Assembly (NCBI GenBank): GCA_900550195.1
Contig: URRB01000008.1
Location: 33,120-97,119 of the forward strand
Source: an uncultured Collinsella sp.
GTDB taxonomy: Bacteria; Actinomycetota; Coriobacteriia; Coriobacteriales; Coriobacteriaceae
DNA: 64,000 bases
Reading direction: 5' to 3'
Shown: positions 1 through 8,061 of the stretch, one piece after another
Layout: every line of letters starts with the position of its first letter
How positions within the stretch are numbered: the stretch's first letter is position 1
Program-made: the position numbers and the translations under genes
The notes under the pieces: model-generated
Seen by the model: the letters and a program-made list of their open reading frames with translations, nothing else
The model's database searches: none
Told to the model about the DNA's origin: nothing

Positions 1-287
1 CGGCGAGTGAGGCCGGTAAAATCGAACTCGTCGGGCACACGCGTGGCGAAAAGAAGATGCTCAACAAGATCATCGACACTATGGAAGCCGAGGGCTTTAC
101 GGGCGGTGAGGTCATCATCGATCACGTTGAGAACGAAGCTGGAGCCCAGGCGCTTACTGATCGCATAGTCGAACATTGGCCCTGCTCCAAGACCATCATC
201 ATGCCCTGCAACGGCCTGGATTCCTATTACGCCGAGATGCACGGCCTGATCATCGGCTACGGCATGGGCGTAGCTTCGGGCAAATAA
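1..287 (+). CDS. DegV family protein, C-terminal part
   Basis: The window opens inside this gene; the frame is open from base 3 and ends with TAA at 285-287, leaving about 94 residues. The visible part has the pattern of a DegV C-terminal lobe: a basic 'GKIELVGHTRGEKK' segment, then a helix, a 'VIIDHVENEAGAQAL' strand-helix unit and a final 'GLIIGYGMGV' that corresponds to the 'GPVIGTHxGPG' end of the family. DegV proteins bind fatty acids and present them to fatty-acid kinase (family knowledge). The start and the fatty-acid pocket lie outside the window, so the family call is likely but not certain. Confidence 0.6.
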   Translation, partial: ASEAGKIELVGHTRGEKKMLNKIIDTMEAEGFTGGEVIIDHVENEAGAQALTDRIVEHWPCSKTIIMPCNGLDSYYAEMHGLIIGYGMGVASGK

Positions 288-304
288 AGTCCAACCAAGC
301 AAAA

Positions 305-350
305 AAACGGGCGGGACAAAGCGACAGATGGCTCTTTGTCCCGCCCGTTT
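305..350. terminator. Bidirectional hairpin terminator
   Basis: A 17-base perfect inverted repeat (aaacgggcgggacaaag and its complement) with a 12-base loop lies between two convergent genes. It has an A-run on the left and T-rich sequence on the right, so it can act on either strand. Confidence 0.85.
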
Positions 351-360
351 TATACGTCGG

Positions 361-972
361 CTAGCTATTAAACCCGTTGAACTTGAGATAGCTCATCAAG
401 TAAGCCTTCGAAACAAAGGATGAAACCGCGCTGCGCACAAGCAGCGACTCACGCGTTACCTGATGCGCCGTATCGGGAACCGGCGTCTGCTCGACGGAAA
501 ACGCCGAACGAATCGATGCCTCGAGCTGATCGACCACATAATCAAAGGCCGTCGGGGCATCGTAGCTCAAACGCTGAATGTTAAAGAGTGCCTGCACCGC
601 AGCAATAGGTAGCACCTGCTTAAAGATGCAGATAGCGATCAGGCGGGCAATCTGCTCGCGGCCATATTGCTTTTTGACCGGAGCAGGCACCAGGCCGACC
701 TTCACGTAGTTATTGATCATCGATGGCGTAATGACAGGCTGCTCAACGCAAATGGACAGCGGCTCCATCCACAGCGCAACATACTCAATAACCTGGTCGC
801 GGTAGAGCGTCACATTGGGCAACTGGTTATAGCGCGGCAGACTCAACGTATTAAGTTTGCGCACGATATCGGACTGAATAAATGCATCGGGCAGCACAGT
901 GGGCTGAATATCCTCAGGCTTAATGCTGACCGATGTATCGGACATCGGGATAACGCGTTTGGCGTGGTTCAT
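361..972 (-). CDS. DUF1836 domain protein, MerR-like regulator
   Basis: 203 residues from the ATG at 972, which has GGAGG six bases upstream; frames opening further upstream lack a ribosome site. Residues about 45-140 match the DUF1836 pattern: 'LPRYNQLPNVTLYRDQVIEYV' start, then a helix-turn-helix-like 'ITPSMINNYVKVGLVPAP' at 81-98 and a helical 'YGREQIARLIAICIFKQVLPI' stretch. DUF1836 proteins are thought to be DNA-binding regulators related to MerR, but no target is known to me. The gene stands alone, with terminators on both sides, so the sequence does not point to a regulon. It is convergent with the DegV-like gene. Confidence 0.7.
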   Translation of the reverse strand: MNHAKRVIPMSDTSVSIKPEDIQPTVLPDAFIQSDIVRKLNTLSLPRYNQLPNVTLYRDQVIEYVALWMEPLSICVEQPVITPSMINNYVKVGLVPAPVKKQYGREQIARLIAICIFKQVLPIAAVQALFNIQRLSYDAPTAFDYVVDQLEASIRSAFSVEQTPVPDTAHQVTRESLLVRSAVSSFVSKAYLMSYLKFNGFNS

Positions 973-1043
973 AAGGATCCTCCGTTCATTAGCTATATTG
1001 TATTCTAGGTTATCTAGTTTTGCATACCATATAGCCGGCAAGT

Positions 1044-1090
1044 AAAAGTGGTTGGACAGCACATTGATGCACCGTCCAACCACTTTGTTT
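1044..1090. terminator. Hairpin terminator downstream of trxB
   Basis: An inverted repeat (aaagtggttggac with its complement) surrounds a 14-16 base loop. It lies just past the trxB stop codon on the minus strand, is followed there by a T-rich stretch, and sits upstream of the DUF1836 gene. Confidence 0.7.
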
Positions 1091-1130
1091 TAAAGATAGC
1101 AACCTTACATAAGATATATTATCGTACTTA

Positions 1131-2066
1131 TCAACGGAGAAACGCGTATACGCTCGTTGCCGCTATGGCTCCATCAGAAACGGCAGTCACAACCTGGCGT
1201 AAACGCTTGGAACGGATGTCGCCAGCGGCAAATAGACCTGGCGTGCGGGTCGCCATGGAATCATCAGTAACAATACCGCCGTCCGGCGCCAGATCGACTA
1301 GATGCTCAACGAGCTCGGAATGGGGCTGCGTTCCGGTAAAGACAAAGATACCAAACGAGCCAGGGACAAATGACTCGGTGTGAGTTTCCCCGGATGCATT
1401 GTCCTTAAAGGTAATCGTCGTTGGCATGGCTTCGCCCGAGAGCTCGACAATACTAGTTTGGTACCTAACTGAAATATTATCTTTTGCAAGAACTTTTTGA
1501 ACCACACCATCGGGGGCACGGAACTGATCGCGGCGCAAAACGATGGTCACGCTGCTGGCGATTTCTGACAAGAACAGAGCTTCCTCGCAGGCAGCATTGC
1601 CGCCGCCGATGACAAAAACCTGCTTGCCGCGAAAGAACATGCCGTCGCACGTCGCGCAATACGAAACGCCGCGACCGCGATACGCATCCTCGCCAACAAA
1701 ACCAGCAGATCGCGGCGTGGCACCCATGCAAGCGATAACGCTCGAGGCCGACGTATCGCCCAAATCGTGATGCACCGTAAACAGCGCTGCATCGGCATCG
1801 TAATCGATACCCGTAACCATGCTCCATATAACCTGTGCTCCCAGGCCCTCTGCATGCTGCTGAAAACGCTCACCGAGTTCGGCGCCACTCAAGAGCGGAA
1901 TACCCGGATAGTTCTCGACTTCATTGGTCGTGGCGATCTGCCCTCCCGACATGCCCTGTTCAATCACGGTCGTCGTTAGGTTGGAGCGCGCCGCATAAAT
2001 GGCCGCAGCATAGCCCGCAGGGCCGCCACCGATAATCGCAACATCGATCGGCTGATGGGTAGTCAT
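1131..2066 (-). CDS. trxB: Thioredoxin reductase (NADPH)
   Basis: 311 residues, the normal length. The start ATG at 2066 has AGGAGGT eight bases upstream. The FAD-binding GGGPAG is at residues 13-18, the redox pair CATC at 137-140 followed by D, and the NADPH-binding GGGNAA motif begins near 153. The C-terminal 'GLFAAGDIRSKRLRQVVTAVSDGAIAA' is the family's second FAD contact. The enzyme reduces thioredoxin with NADPH in the cytoplasm. No thioredoxin gene is adjacent. It is divergent from the glycosyltransferase that starts at 2184, so both promoters must lie within about 115 bases. Confidence 0.95.
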   Translation of the reverse strand: MTTHQPIDVAIIGGGPAGYAAAIYAARSNLTTTVIEQGMSGGQIATTNEVENYPGIPLLSGAELGERFQQHAEGLGAQVIWSMVTGIDYDADAALFTVHHDLGDTSASSVIACMGATPRSAGFVGEDAYRGRGVSYCATCDGMFFRGKQVFVIGGGNAACEEALFLSEIASSVTIVLRRDQFRAPDGVVQKVLAKDNISVRYQTSIVELSGEAMPTTITFKDNASGETHTESFVPGSFGIFVFTGTQPHSELVEHLVDLAPDGGIVTDDSMATRTPGLFAAGDIRSKRLRQVVTAVSDGAIAATSVYAFLR

Positions 2067-2183
2067 GAAGAGACCTCCTGTCGAAAGATTGGCGTTCTTT
2101 GCGCTCATACCCAAATTTACGTGAACATGACACTCATGCACTACAATGATAAATCGCGTAACAAAGCTGAAGGGGAGTTATCG

Positions 2184-3485
2184 ATGGATCAAACGCAGAT
2201 GAGCAATAGCGCTCCCCTGCCCACGCAAGCCACTCCCCAACCGGAGCAAATGACCGTTTCACCTGCACAAAAACCCCTAGTAACCATTGTGCACGCATCG
2301 GTTGGATCGGGCCACAAAGCCGCCGCCAACGCGATTGCACAAGCATTTGATCTTATCCGCGGCACCAAGGGAATCCCTGAGGATATTGAAATTGAAGTGC
2401 TCGATATCCTTGATTTTGGACGTATTAAATTCGACGGCAATAAGACCGCGGCTTCTTTTACGGGAGCCACACGCCCCATTTACGACCTGACCTGGCGATA
2501 TACGCTTACGGGACATCTTCTCTGGGGTGGCGGCACGGCATGGTCGCGTATTATGTTCCCCGCCTTCAACGAATATATTCGTCGCCGCAGGCCTATAGCC
2601 GTGGTCGCAACGCACATCACAGCAGCCAATGTTGCCGTGGGCGCCCGCGTAATTACGGGTATCGATTACCCGGTCATCTGTGTGCCGACCGATTACGAAG
2701 TCGAAGGCTTTTGGCCCCACAAGGACACCGACCTATTCTGTGTAGCCAACGAGTTTATGGCCGAAACGCTGCGCCCGCGCAAGGTTCCCGAGTCAAAGAT
2801 CCGCATAACGGGCATCCCCATCCGAGCCGGTTTCGATTCAGATTACAAACGCGAAGATGAGCTCAGCAAGTTCAATCTCCCCATAGACAAAACCGTCGTA
2901 TTGGTGATGGCCGGCGCCAGTTTGCCCCAACCATACGTGCGTTTCCGCGCCGCGATGGACCACACGCTCCCCTTCTTACGCGGCTTTGAGGACATGCACT
3001 TTGTCTTTTTGCCCGGTAAAGACGTGGAGTATGCCACCCGGCTGAAGACGCTCTTCGTCGCCATGAAGCTCGAAAACGTCACAGTTCTGGACTACGTGGA
3101 TGACATGGCGGCCCTCATGCACGGCTGCGACCTGGCAATCCTCAAGTCGGGCGGGCTCACCGTCACCGAGTGCCTGTGCGCGCATCTGCCGATGATCCTG
3201 TTGGGCAAATCATACGGTCAGGAAAAGGCCAACACCACGATGCTCACCGGCATGGGCGCCAGCATGCACGTCACCACAGCACGAGAGCTCATCGTGACGC
3301 TCCGTCACCTGCACGACCACCCCGAGTCACTCAAAGCCTTACTAATCAACGGCGAAGTGCTACGCCGCCCCCACGCAGCCGAAGACATAGCCATCGCCAC
3401 CATGGAGCTCGTAGGCAAACCCCAAAAGCGCAAACGAGCCTTCTGCCGCTTCTACTGGGGCGGAAAGCCCGCGCATATCCGCTAG
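2184..3485 (+). CDS. MGDG synthase/UgtP-like lipid glycosyltransferase
   Basis: 433 residues from the ATG at 2184 (GGGGAG six bases upstream). Residues 33-50 'VTIVHASVGSGHKAAANA' are the signature loop of the MGDG-synthase family. The C-terminal half is GT28/MurG-like, with 'VLVMAGAS' and a nucleotide-sugar site near 'ILKSGGLTVTECLCAHLPMI'. Members move glucose or galactose from UDP-sugar to diacylglycerol, making glycolipids or lipoteichoic-acid anchors on the inner membrane face. The first 30 residues are a Gln/Pro-rich tail without known function. The sugar and product cannot be read from the sequence. The gene stands alone and is followed by hairpins. Confidence 0.8.
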   Translation: MDQTQMSNSAPLPTQATPQPEQMTVSPAQKPLVTIVHASVGSGHKAAANAIAQAFDLIRGTKGIPEDIEIEVLDILDFGRIKFDGNKTAASFTGATRPIYDLTWRYTLTGHLLWGGGTAWSRIMFPAFNEYIRRRRPIAVVATHITAANVAVGARVITGIDYPVICVPTDYEVEGFWPHKDTDLFCVANEFMAETLRPRKVPESKIRITGIPIRAGFDSDYKREDELSKFNLPIDKTVVLVMAGASLPQPYVRFRAAMDHTLPFLRGFEDMHFVFLPGKDVEYATRLKTLFVAMKLENVTVLDYVDDMAALMHGCDLAILKSGGLTVTECLCAHLPMILLGKSYGQEKANTTMLTGMGASMHVTTARELIVTLRHLHDHPESLKALLINGEVLRRPHAAEDIAIATMELVGKPQKRKRAFCRFYWGGKPAHIR

Positions 3486-3498
3486 CATTGGACTGTCC

Positions 3499-3602
3499 GC
3501 TTACCTGTGGGAGGCCCCTATATATCATCCCATGCTCAAACATTCTCGCTGCGCTGCGAAACTGCGCGTGGGACGATATATAGGGGCCTCCCACAGGTAA
3601 GC
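3499..3602. repeat. Long hairpin element, copy A
   Basis: A perfect 28-base inverted repeat (3499-3526 with 3575-3602) encloses a core that begins tgctcaaacattctcgc and ends gcgaaactgcgcgtgg. The same core occurs in reverse orientation in the hairpin at 3764-3866, with a 12-base length difference, so this is a dispersed element and not merely a terminator. The outer arms differ between the copies. Confidence 0.8.
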
Positions 3603-3682
3603 TGCGTTAACGTACTAGCAGATATAACAGATTCCCCACCACTAGAACCTGCAAAGGCGAAACCGGAAAATAAAGATACAGC

Positions 3683-3725
3683 AAGCCGATGCGACAAAGG
3701 ATCCAACCCTTTGTCGCATCGGCTT
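3683..3725 (+). terminator. Probable terminator after the glycosyltransferase
   Basis: A perfect 18-base stem (aagccgatgcgacaaagg and its complement) with a seven-base loop is followed on the plus strand by AT-rich sequence with a tattattttc run. It could also serve leftward transcription from dut. Confidence 0.65.
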
Positions 3726-3763
3726 ATCAGAAAGAATGATTATTATTTTCAAGCGAGTAGCCG

Positions 3764-3866
3764 CCCGCCCGGGGCTTACCTATATCGTTCCACGCGCAGT
3801 TTCGCAGCGAGCGAAGCGACGCGAGAATGTTTGAGCATGGAATGATATAGGTAAGCCCCGGGCGGG
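3764..3866. repeat. Long hairpin element, copy B
   Basis: A perfect 23-base inverted repeat (3764-3786 with 3844-3866). The enclosed core is the reverse complement of the core of the hairpin at 3499-3602, including tgctcaaacattctcgc and gcgaaactgcgcgtgg, and has 12 extra bases. It ends 17 bases from the dut stop codon. Confidence 0.8.
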
Positions 3867-3882
3867 AGGGATACGAGCGCCC

Positions 3883-4326
3883 CTAGGCGACGCCGCTGGA
3901 GCCGAAGCCTCCGTTGCCTCGGTCGGTTTCGTCTAGTTCTTCTACTTCTACGAGGTTGACCGTGGGGACTTCTTGGATGACGAGTTGGGCTATGCGGTCG
4001 CCTTTGTTGATTTGGATGTTGTTGGAGGGATCCAGGTTGATGAGGATAACCTTGAGTTCTCCTCGGTAGTGGGCGTCGATGAGGCCCGGCGTGTTGACTA
4101 TAGACAGGCCCTGCTTGATGGCCAAGCCGCTGCGGGGCTGGACGAAGCCGGCGTAGCCATCGGGCAGGGCGATGGCCAGCCCAGTAGAGATCAGACGACG
4201 TTCGAAGGGCTTCAGGACGCAGTCCTCGTTGGAGCGCAGATCCAAGCCGGCATCGGTGGGATGGGCGTATTTGGGAAGCTCGACGGTGGGGTCGAGACGC
4301 TTTATGTTGACGGTAATGTTGGACAT
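3883..4326 (-). CDS. dut: dUTP diphosphatase
   Basis: 147 residues, typical of trimeric dUTPases. All five motifs are present: AGLDLRS at 26-32, PRSG at 64-67, [10 protein letters not shown] at 81-90, GDRIAQ at 109-114 and the Gly-rich [10 protein letters not shown] at 136-145. It hydrolyses dUTP to dUMP, which keeps uracil out of DNA and supplies thymidylate synthesis. The start has AAGGTG upstream and lies four bases past the nrdR stop, so the two genes form a small nucleotide-metabolism operon. Confidence 0.97.
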   Translation of the reverse strand: MSNITVNIKRLDPTVELPKYAHPTDAGLDLRSNEDCVLKPFERRLISTGLAIALPDGYAGFVQPRSGLAIKQGLSIVNTPGLIDAHYRGELKVILINLDPSNNIQINKGDRIAQLVIQEVPTVNLVEVEELDETDRGNGGFGSSGVA

Positions 4327-4330
4327 GGAA

Positions 4331-4774
4331 TCACCTTAGCTTGTCGAGCTCTTGAAGAAACTCATCGACGTCTTTGAAATCGCGGTAGACCGAGGCAAAA
4401 CGGATATACGCCACCTTGTCGATCTTGGCCAAGCGCTTGAGCACCATGTCACCCAGCTCATGGGACGTGACGGCCGTCAGCGTGCGAGAGCGCAGCTCGA
4501 CCTCGATGTCGTCGATAATCTCATTGAGCTTCTTAGTGTCGATATCACGCTTGATGGTGGCGCGCATCAAGCCGACGAGCAGCTTATTGCGATCGAACCG
4601 CTGCTTAGTTCCGTCCGACTTAATGACCTCAATTGGGTCTTCGCATCGCTCGAACGTTGTAAAGCGGTAGTTACACGAGCAACATTCGCGACGGCGCTTA
4701 ATGGTGTTATTTGACTCCTGCATACGGGAATCAACGACGCGGGTATGTGCCTTACCGCATTTGGGACAGCGCAT
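4331..4774 (-). CDS. nrdR: Transcriptional repressor NrdR
   Basis: 147 residues. A zinc ribbon is formed by C3, C6, C31 and C34 (followed by RFTTFE), and an ATP-cone domain covers about 49-139 ('[20 protein letters not shown]'). NrdR senses ATP/dATP and represses ribonucleotide reductase genes through NrdR boxes. The start has AGGAGG upstream. It is first in an operon with dut; ribonucleotide reductase genes are not in the window. Confidence 0.97.
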   Translation of the reverse strand: MRCPKCGKAHTRVVDSRMQESNNTIKRRRECCSCNYRFTTFERCEDPIEVIKSDGTKQRFDRNKLLVGLMRATIKRDIDTKKLNEIIDDIEVELRSRTLTAVTSHELGDMVLKRLAKIDKVAYIRFASVYRDFKDVDEFLQELDKLR

Positions 4775-4825
4775 GGTACCTCCTCTTAAACGATAACAAG
4801 GGTACCATGTGCAGCGCGATAATGA

Positions 4826-5278
4826 TTACGAACGAGCAGGAACCTTAAGATGCGCACCGGCGGCGAGCGAACCATGCTCCAGATGATTGACGTTACGGAT
4901 CATGTCGGAAGTCTCTTGCGTGGAAAGGCCTTCGATTGGATATTCCTCGGCAAGCGACCAAAGAGAATCACCAGGCTGAACGCGAATGGTCTCGTAGGTA
5001 ACGTTGGAAACGGACTCGGCATACGCGGCGTGACGAGCGCTAAAGACCGACGTAGCGAGGACAAAGAAGAGCGTAAGCGCAACGGCAACGGCGACAATCG
5101 TCGGAACCTTCAGGGCAACGCGGGCCGGCACAACTGCAGCCTGCTGATTGCGAGCAGGCTTTACGGTCAAAGGCTGAAAGCCGGAGCGGCCACCCTGAAC
5201 AACCGTAAAAGTGGGTTCAGCAGGCGTCACGAGCTTAAGGGCGAGGTTTCCCTGGACCATATTCGTTGCGTTCATCAT
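4826..5278 (-). CDS. LysM membrane protein, YneA-like, SOS-linked
   Basis: 150 residues: a basic cytoplasmic N-terminus, one membrane segment at about 58-80, and a LysM domain at 97-147 ('YETIRVQPGDSLWSLAEEYP'). The layout (short single-pass protein with a C-terminal LysM, divergent from lexA) is that of YneA-type division inhibitors made during SOS in Firmicutes and DivS-like proteins of actinobacteria. The promoter overlaps a LexA box (see 5366-5393), which supports the SOS link. Two ATGs at 5278 and 5275 follow GAGGAG; the second has the better spacing. Division inhibition itself is inferred from context only. Confidence 0.75.
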   Translation of the reverse strand: MMNATNMVQGNLALKLVTPAEPTFTVVQGGRSGFQPLTVKPARNQQAAVVPARVALKVPTIVAVAVALTLFFVLATSVFSARHAAYAESVSNVTYETIRVQPGDSLWSLAEEYPIEGLSTQETSDMIRNVNHLEHGSLAAGAHLKVPARS

Positions 5279-5346
5279 GTTCTCCTCTCGCGTGTTTTGC
5301 TGAGAACAGTTTTATCAAGCCGCGCGGACAAAAATATCTGGCGCGA

Positions 5347-5358
5347 GAACGAATGTTC
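5347..5358. promoter_or_regulatory. LexA box 1 (perfect palindrome)
   Basis: GAACGAATGTTC fits the Gram-positive LexA consensus GAACNNNNGTTC exactly. It lies in the lexA/YneA-like divergent region, nearer the YneA-like gene. Confidence 0.85.
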
Positions 5359-5365
5359 GGTTATT

Positions 5366-5393
5366 ATTATCTTCGAACAGTTGTTCCTGTCAA
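5366..5393 (-). promoter_or_regulatory. Promoter of the YneA-like gene with LexA box 2
   Basis: On the minus strand TTGACA (5388-5393) and GATAAT (5366-5371) are 16 bases apart. The spacer holds GAACAGTTGTTC (5375-5386), a full LexA box, so bound repressor would sit across the RNA polymerase site. Confidence 0.8.
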
Positions 5394-5402
5394 GCAAAAT
5401 TC

Positions 5403-5414
5403 GAACATTTGTTT
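5403..5414. promoter_or_regulatory. LexA box 3 (one mismatch)
   Basis: GAACATTTGTTT differs from the LexA consensus by one base. It is the site closest to lexA, starting 36 bases before its ATG, and so is a good candidate for autoregulation. Confidence 0.7.
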
Positions 5415-5438
5415 GACACGGGTAGAGAGGATGCCCTG

Positions 5439-6083
5439 ATGGCTCGCAAAATTACCAAGCGTCAGCAGCAAATTTACGACTTCATCAAGGAATATCAGCA
5501 GGAGAAGGGTTATCCGCCCAGCGTGCGCGAGATGGCTTCTGCCGTGGGCCTTTCCTCCCCCAGCACCGTGCACGCCCATCTATCTGCTCTGGAGGCGCGC
5601 GGGCTACTCAAGCGCGATGCCACCAAACCGCGCGCCCTGGAACTCTTTAACGAGGACGGTTCCTCTGTCTCAATTTCTAAATCTGACGAGCCCACCGCAC
5701 CTCGCGGAACGGTCTCGCTACCGCTCGTTGGTCGCGTCGCGGCTGGGATTCCCATTCTGGCCGAGCAGAATATCGAAGACACTTTTACTATCCCGACCGA
5801 AATCGCCACTGATCAGGGTTCCTTTATCCTTGAGGTGCATGGGAGCTCAATGATCAATGTCGGCATCTTCAATGGCGATTACATCATCGTCCGTGAACAA
5901 AAGAGTGCCATGAACGGCGAAATTGTCGTGGCCATGATTGATGGTTCAGCGACCGTCAAGACGTTCTACAAGGAGCAGGGACGCGTACGCCTGCAGCCCG
6001 AGAATGACACCATGGAGCCTATCTATGCAACGAATCCCGTTATCTTGGGCAAAGTCGTCGGCTTGATGCGCCGGTTCTCGTAA
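5439..6083 (+). CDS. lexA: LexA repressor
   Basis: 214 residues from the ATG at 5439 (GAGAGG upstream). A winged helix at residues 1-65 contains the recognition region 'SVREMASAVGLSSPSTVHAHL'. The self-cleavage site is A102-G103, the catalytic serine is S137 in GSSM, and the lysine is K174 in ATVKTF, so the S24-peptidase machinery is complete. RecA-stimulated cleavage would release the SOS genes, including recA at 14.4 kb. Three LexA boxes precede it. The TAA overlaps the next ATG by one base. Confidence 0.97.
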   Translation: MARKITKRQQQIYDFIKEYQQEKGYPPSVREMASAVGLSSPSTVHAHLSALEARGLLKRDATKPRALELFNEDGSSVSISKSDEPTAPRGTVSLPLVGRVAAGIPILAEQNIEDTFTIPTEIATDQGSFILEVHGSSMINVGIFNGDYIIVREQKSAMNGEIVVAMIDGSATVKTFYKEQGRVRLQPENDTMEPIYATNPVILGKVVGLMRRFS

Positions 6084-6787
6084 TGCAAAAACGCATCACC
6101 ATCTTTGATACCGTCCGCGGGTTTACGATGATTTCAATGGCAGGTTTTCACGCTTGCTACGATCTCGCCTACCTGTACGGTTGGGATATGCCCTGGTTTA
6201 CCCAGACCGTCTTTCAAGACATCTGGCGCGCCAGCATCAGCTGGGTATTCTTGTTTATCGCGGGTTGGATGTGCACTCTTTCGCGCAACAATATCAAACG
6301 TGCCGCCAAATACGCCTTAGCAGCACTCGTCGTCTGGTTGGCAACAACACTTGTCTCAGTCGACGATTCGGTTAATTTTGGCATCATCTACTGTATGGCC
6401 GCATGTACCGGCATCGTAGCGTTGACCAATCCCGTCCTTAAGAAGATTTCGGCGAGATGGGGCGTGTCCCTATGCCTTGTGTTGTTCGCCCTCACCTGGA
6501 GCATCCCCAAAACGACCTACCCTGTCCCATACCTGGCGTGGCTAGGATTTCCGAGCCCTGGATTTATCTCAGGTGATTACTACCCCATCATCCCGTTTAT
6601 CTTTATGTATCTTGCAGGATACTTCGCCGCACACATAGCGAAGGGAATCGATAAGACCGTCCCTAGCTGGGCCTACGCGAATCCCATCCCGGCGCTCGCC
6701 AGCCTTGGACGTCATGCACTCCCCTTTTATCTGCTGCATCAGCCCATCATTCTGGGCATTTTGGAGCTCGTCTACTCGGTGCGATAA
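6083..6787 (+). CDS. HGSNAT/DUF1624-like membrane acyltransferase
   Basis: 234 residues, almost all in about seven membrane segments. The N-terminus 'RITIFDTVRGFTMISMAGFHACYDL' has the Asp-x2-Arg-Gly and His pattern of the heparan-alpha-glucosaminide N-acetyltransferase catalytic domain. These proteins move acetyl groups across the membrane to sugars; the bacterial substrate is unknown. It is translationally coupled to lexA (TAATG) and so may be SOS-responsive, although coupling alone does not prove it. Its last 16 bases overlap the 3' end of hflX on the other strand. Confidence 0.75.
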   Translation: MQKRITIFDTVRGFTMISMAGFHACYDLAYLYGWDMPWFTQTVFQDIWRASISWVFLFIAGWMCTLSRNNIKRAAKYALAALVVWLATTLVSVDDSVNFGIIYCMAACTGIVALTNPVLKKISARWGVSLCLVLFALTWSIPKTTYPVPYLAWLGFPSPGFISGDYYPIIPFIFMYLAGYFAAHIAKGIDKTVPSWAYANPIPALASLGRHALPFYLLHQPIILGILELVYSVR

Positions 6788-8061
6788 CGCTCGAGCCGCG
6801 GCGCGATACGGGCCGGCAGCTTCGCCACAATACGAACGCCGTCCTCAAGATATTCCTCGTGCAAAAGGGTTCCCTGCTCATGCACCAGCGTGATGAGGGC
6901 GCCCTCGCGATACGGGATATCAGCAGAAAGCAACACATCGGTAGCAGCCGCCTCACGAGCAATACGGTCGACGAGATCGTCGAGTCCCTCGCCCGTCTGG
7001 GCCGAGAACAGCACGGCCTCTGGATAGCGACGACGGAAGCTCAGCCGATCAACGCTATCGAGAAGATCGATTTTATTGAATACGGTAAGCGTTAAACGCT
7101 CTCCGGCGCCGATCTCATCAAGCACGCGGTCAACAGCCTCCAGCTGCCGTTCATAGTCCTCGTCAGACGCATCTACGACTTTGAGAATTAAATCGGCACC
7201 CAACACCTCGGACAGCGTCGATCTAAAGGCATCGACCAAACCATGCGGTAGCTTTTGAATAAAGCCGACGGTATCGGTAATCGTCATGCCGCGACCGCCG
7301 GGCAGGCGATACGAACGCGTCGTCGGGTCGAGCGTAGCAAACAGCTTGTCCTGCGAAAGTACCGTAGAGCCGGTCAGGCGATTGAGCAACGTCGATTTAC
7401 CGGCATTGGTATAGCCGGCTAACGCGACGCGAAACGCCGGTGACTCAATGCGGCTCTTGGACTGGACATCGCGACGCTGTTCAACCTGCTTAAGCTCACG
7501 ACGAAGCGCGGCAATCTTGTTGCGAATCAAGCGACGGTCGACCTCGAGCTGACTTTCACCCTGTCCAAAGCGTGAGCCGATGCCACCGCGCGTCTGCTCC
7601 TTGGCAAGATGGCTCCACATGCCGCGCAGGCGAGGTAACAGATATTGAAGCTGTGCCAGCTGTACCTGCAGGCGTCCCTCACGCGTCTGAGCATGCAGGC
7701 CAAAGATATCCAGGATCAGTGCTGTACGATCGATAATTTTTACCGGCTCGCCCACGGCCTTCTCCAAATAAGATTGTTGCGAAGGCGTAAGGTCATCGTC
7801 AAAAATAACGACATCGGCATCCATGCGATGCACCAGGCCGCACAACTCTTCAACCTTACCGGAACCGATAAACGATTTAGGATACGGCTTTACCAAACGC
7901 TGTGACAAACGCGCCACGCACTGGGCACCAGCCGTGTGGGCAAGACGCTCCAGCTCATCGAGCGAGCGATCGAGCGGCCATGCATTGTCGCGCCATTCAA
8001 CACCAACCAAAATGGCACGCTCGGGCTCGGGTGCCGTGGGAACAAGGGGAAAACGGGCCAT
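6772..8061 (-). CDS. hflX: GTPase HflX
   Basis: 429 residues. An N-terminal HflX domain carries the Gly-rich 'TRGGIGSRFGQGESQLEVDRR' linker. The G domain has GYTNAGKS at 216-223, 'DTVGFIQKLP' (G3) and 'NKIDLLD' (G4). HflX binds the ribosome and splits stalled 70S particles. It is last in a tight miaB-miaA-hflX series, with its ATG overlapping the miaA stop by one base. It has no separate terminator and runs convergently into the membrane acyltransferase gene. Confidence 0.95.
   Translation of the reverse strand: MARFPLVPTAPEPERAILVGVEWRDNAWPLDRSLDELERLAHTAGAQCVARLSQRLVKPYPKSFIGSGKVEELCGLVHRMDADVVIFDDDLTPSQQSYLEKAVGEPVKIIDRTALILDIFGLHAQTREGRLQVQLAQLQYLLPRLRGMWSHLAKEQTRGGIGSRFGQGESQLEVDRRLIRNKIAALRRELKQVEQRRDVQSKSRIESPAFRVALAGYTNAGKSTLLNRLTGSTVLSQDKLFATLDPTTRSYRLPGGRGMTITDTVGFIQKLPHGLVDAFRSTLSEVLGADLILKVVDASDEDYERQLEAVDRVLDEIGAGERLTLTVFNKIDLLDSVDRLSFRRRYPEAVLFSAQTGEGLDDLVDRIAREAAATDVLLSADIPYREGALITLVHEQGTLLHEEYLEDGVRIVAKLPARIAPRLERYRTE

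Larger units (their letters stand above)
3486..3882. other. Intergenic region with two long hairpins and a terminator
   Basis: This 397-base gap between the glycosyltransferase and dut holds no supported gene. It contains two related long inverted repeats and, between them, a perfect 18-base stem at 3683-3725, each listed separately. Confidence 0.8.
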
